Source of the DNA: JBOHPP01 sp050731755
GTDB taxonomy: Bacteria > Methylomirabilota > Methylomirabilia > Rokubacteriales > CSP1-6
Assembly: GCA_050731755.1 (NCBI GenBank)
Contig: JBOHPP010000123.1
Span: forward strand, 1 to 7,385
Length of the DNA stretch: 7,385 nt
Reading direction: 5' to 3'
Under the pieces are notes generated by a model that saw only the letters and a list, made by a program, of their open reading frames with translations, was not told the origin of the DNA and did not search any database. This document shows, one piece after another, positions 5,885 to 7,385 of this stretch (position 1 is its first letter; the number at the start of each line of letters is the position of its first letter). The translations under genes were made by a program, and so were the position numbers.

Positions 5885-5923
5885 CACCAGCAGACAGATC
5901 CATAACGAAACAGGTCGCTGGTG
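5885..5923. repeat. Inverted repeat after the desaturase stop (CACCAGC / GCTGGTG)
   Basis: Seven-base perfect arms at 5885-5891 and 5917-5923, with a 25-base loop, begin 13 bases past the desaturase stop codon. They could form a stem in the 3' end of that transcript. There is no T-run on the minus strand and the loop is long, so calling it a terminator would be weak. Confidence 0.3.
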
Positions 5924-5936
5924 GCGCGCAGCCATG

Positions 5937-7010
5937 TCATCCGGTCGCGCTCGGCATCCCCATCCGTCGCAACCACCGGAAGTGCGACGCCATGGCGGCC
6001 CTGAATGACGTGTGCTCCGCGTACTTGATCCCGAAGTCGCGGCATGCCTCTTCCACGAGCCTGGACAGCGCAGGGTAATTGGCGTGGCAGATCCTGGGGA
6101 ACAGGTGGTGTTCGATCTGAAAATTCAAACCGCCGAGGAGCCAGGCGGCGAGTCGGCTGCGCCGGGCGAAATTCACGGTGGTCTCCGCCTGGTGGACGGC
6201 CCAGGGTTGTGCGATGCGTCCGCTGTCCTCTTGGACCAGCGGAAACTCCGCCTCTTCCACACAGTGGGCCGCCTGAAACACCACGCTCAGCACGATTCCC
6301 GCCACCAGCGCGGCGACGCCGTAGTAGACGAGGACGGACCTGACGGGGTGGAACAGGAGCGGGATCCCAAACGCCAGGGTGAAGAACATCGCTTTGCCGG
6401 CAACGAAGATCGCCAGATCCCACCCCTTAGGGCGAGGAAATTGCTGGTTACTGATCCGGCCGGTGATGAGCTTTCGGAAATCATCCACGAGCTGCCACTT
6501 GATAGCCAGCAACCCGTAGAGCGGCCAGAGGTAGAAGTGCTGCCATCGGTGATAGGCGAGCCGCTTCTGGTGCGGGGTCAACCGACCCAGGATGCCGAGG
6601 TCGATGTCGGTGTCATGGCCCGTGATATTGACGTAGGTATGGTGGAACACCGCGTGCTTCCAGCGCCACAGGTAACAGCTCCCTCCCATCAACTCCAACG
6701 TCATGGCCATCAGCTTGTTGACCCAGGGGGAGTTCGAATAGGCCTGATGGCCGCCGTCGTGCTGAATATTGAACCCGATCCCGGCCGCCGACAACCCGAG
6801 CACAATGGCCAGCAGGAGGCCCTGCCACCACGTGTCGGCCACGAACACCAGCAACACGTACAGAACCGCGAAGCCGGCAGCGAGGATGGCCGTCTTCAAG
6901 TACATCTGCCAACAGTCGCGCTGCCGCCGGCCGGTGGTTCGGAAGTACTCTTCAATCCGTCGCCGGAGCTCCAGCTGGAAGGCCTGATCGTTCCCAAATT
7001 TCAGGCTCAT
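5937..7010 (-). CDS. Membrane fatty acid desaturase, front-end-like (QIEHH type)
   Basis: 357-residue integral membrane di-iron desaturase that introduces a double bond into a fatty acyl chain, on lipid or CoA. All three histidine boxes are present: HDGGH (84-88), HAVFHH (119-124) and QIEHH (298-302); His249 in AAHCVEE is a further expected ligand. Hydrophobic segments at about 39-57, 62-80, 203-221 and 226-246 give the usual hairpin topology with the boxes facing the cytoplasm. A Gln rather than His starting the third box, with HLFP after it, is typical of front-end (delta-5/6) and related bacterial desaturases. No cytochrome b5 domain is fused, so electrons must come from a separate ferredoxin or b5-like partner, which is not in this window. 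ATG at 7010 is preferred (GAGGGGG seven bases upstream); GTG at 7016 is possible. Regiospecificity cannot be read from sequence. Confidence 0.93.
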   Translation of the reverse strand: MSLKFGNDQAFQLELRRRIEEYFRTTGRRQRDCWQMYLKTAILAAGFAVLYVLLVFVADTWWQGLLLAIVLGLSAAGIGFNIQHDGGHQAYSNSPWVNKLMAMTLELMGGSCYLWRWKHAVFHHTYVNITGHDTDIDLGILGRLTPHQKRLAYHRWQHFYLWPLYGLLAIKWQLVDDFRKLITGRISNQQFPRPKGWDLAIFVAGKAMFFTLAFGIPLLFHPVRSVLVYYGVAALVAGIVLSVVFQAAHCVEEAEFPLVQEDSGRIAQPWAVHQAETTVNFARRSRLAAWLLGGLNFQIEHHLFPRICHANYPALSRLVEEACRDFGIKYAEHTSFRAAMASHFRWLRRMGMPSATG

Positions 7011-7229
7011 CACCACACCCCCTCGAAGATGCCCAAGCTTCGCCTCCAGTGCGGCGGGCTTGCCTCAGAATCTGCACCGCGTGAGCCGCCTAGCCGCGCG
7101 CGCGGTCAGGTCGTGCTACTTCCCTACCATCGCGGATGCGCTCGGTGGCCGTCAAGGAAATTGGCACGTTCGGGCGACGTTCGAAGCCTGCACTCGGCTG
7201 AAACCTCGGGAATGGGCCGAAACACGCGG
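7011..7229. other. 219-bp non-coding gap upstream of the desaturase
   Basis: It contains the desaturase ribosome site (7018-7024) and presumably its promoter. A TTGACG on the minus strand (7155-7150) could be a -35, but the hexamers 17-19 bases on are poor -10 boxes. A 12-bp alternating palindrome CCGCGCGCGCGG lies at 7094-7105. I see no gene and no clear terminator for the aldo/keto reductase. Confidence 0.4.
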
Positions 7230-7385
7230 TCAGCCGGCCAGCGACTCGATCGCCCGCACCTCGTCGGCGGAGAGCGCCAGGTGGTGGCTGACCAGATCCT
7301 GCTTCATGTGCTCGGCGTCGGAGGTGCCGGTCAGCGGCAGCATCCCGACCGCCTGCGCGAAGCGGAACACAACCTGGGCCGGCGT
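7230..7385 (-). CDS. Aldo/keto reductase, C-terminal fragment
   Basis: Only the last 51 codons are in the window; the gene enters from the right edge in frame. The segment TPAQVVFRFAQAVGMLPLTG followed by TSDAEHMKQDL is the typical late barrel of NADPH-dependent aldo/keto reductases: the TPAQV(V/L)LRW-like helix, the P-(L/I)-x-G-T-S strand and loop that contact the cofactor phosphate, and the EHxxxNL-like helix. It ends with LALSADEVRAIESLAG and TGA. The catalytic Asp-Tyr-Lys-His tetrad lies outside the window. The family reduces aldehydes and ketones in the cytoplasm; the substrate is unknown. The 219-bp gap makes cotranscription with the desaturase uncertain. Confidence 0.85.
   Translation of the reverse strand, partial: TPAQVVFRFAQAVGMLPLTGTSDAEHMKQDLVSHHLALSADEVRAIESLAG

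Noticed and set aside
7094..7105. CG-alternating palindrome as a regulatory or Z-DNA site
   Set aside because: Such short alternating tracts are common by chance in high-GC DNA and nothing nearby supports a role.
7320..7345. LPLTG in the aldo/keto reductase as a sortase LPXTG signal
   Set aside because: It lies in the conserved cofactor-binding strand and is not followed by a membrane segment and basic tail.

Overview
The window is high-GC bacterial DNA in which every gene I can support lies on the minus strand, so it is best read from right to left. No RNA gene, CRISPR array, insertion sequence or integrase was found. The organism is probably a soil or groundwater bacterium with a Pup-proteasome. 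A Mpa/ARC-type proteasomal ATPase restricts the choice to Actinobacteria and a few other phyla (for example Nitrospirota, NC10/Rokubacteria-like lineages). The flavin-dependent LLM oxidoreductase and the relic of a pfam04392-type substrate-binding protein suggest a Rokubacteria/Methylomirabilota-like genome to me. That placement is inference from gene style, not proof.

Layout, right to left. (1) 7230-7385: the C-terminal end of an aldo/keto reductase that runs off the right edge. (2) 5937-7010: a membrane fatty acid desaturase with all three histidine boxes, behind a 219-bp non-coding stretch. (3) 4504-5811: a complete LLM-class flavin-dependent oxidoreductase, with a plausible sigma70-type promoter at 5846-5874. 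(4) 4238-4480: a decayed ABC transporter substrate-binding protein that keeps only its signal peptide joined to a C-terminal piece with an internal stop. (5) About 3752-4240: roughly 490 bp without a gene I recognise, ending in a leader that carries a 17-bp dyad. (6) 3278-3751 and 1612-3252: a MaoC-type hydratase and the proteasomal ATPase, 25 bp apart and surely cotranscribed. (7) 1339-1611: a 273-bp gap with one doubtful 37-codon ORF. (8) 769-1338: a secreted histidine-phosphatase-family protein, its stop codon one base from the possible TTG start of a truncated short-chain dehydrogenase (462-767). (9) 1-370: the N-terminus of a secreted subtilisin-like (S8) protease that runs off the left edge. 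A 15-bp palindrome (430-444) lies upstream of it.

Functionally the window is a mosaic rather than one pathway. Lipid or acyl-CoA chemistry (desaturase, MaoC hydratase) and redox enzymes (LLM, AKR, SDR relic) surround a protein-quality-control ATPase. The most notable point is that the ATPase keeps the C-terminal GQYL tail needed to dock on a 20S proteasome. Yet it sits away from pup, dop, prcBA and pafA, none of which is here, and is instead paired with a MaoC hydratase. Two pseudogenes and an unexplained segment show that the stretches between the intact genes are decaying or have been rearranged. I see no convincing undescribed multi-gene system. The MaoC-Mpa pair with its leader dyad is the nearest candidate.
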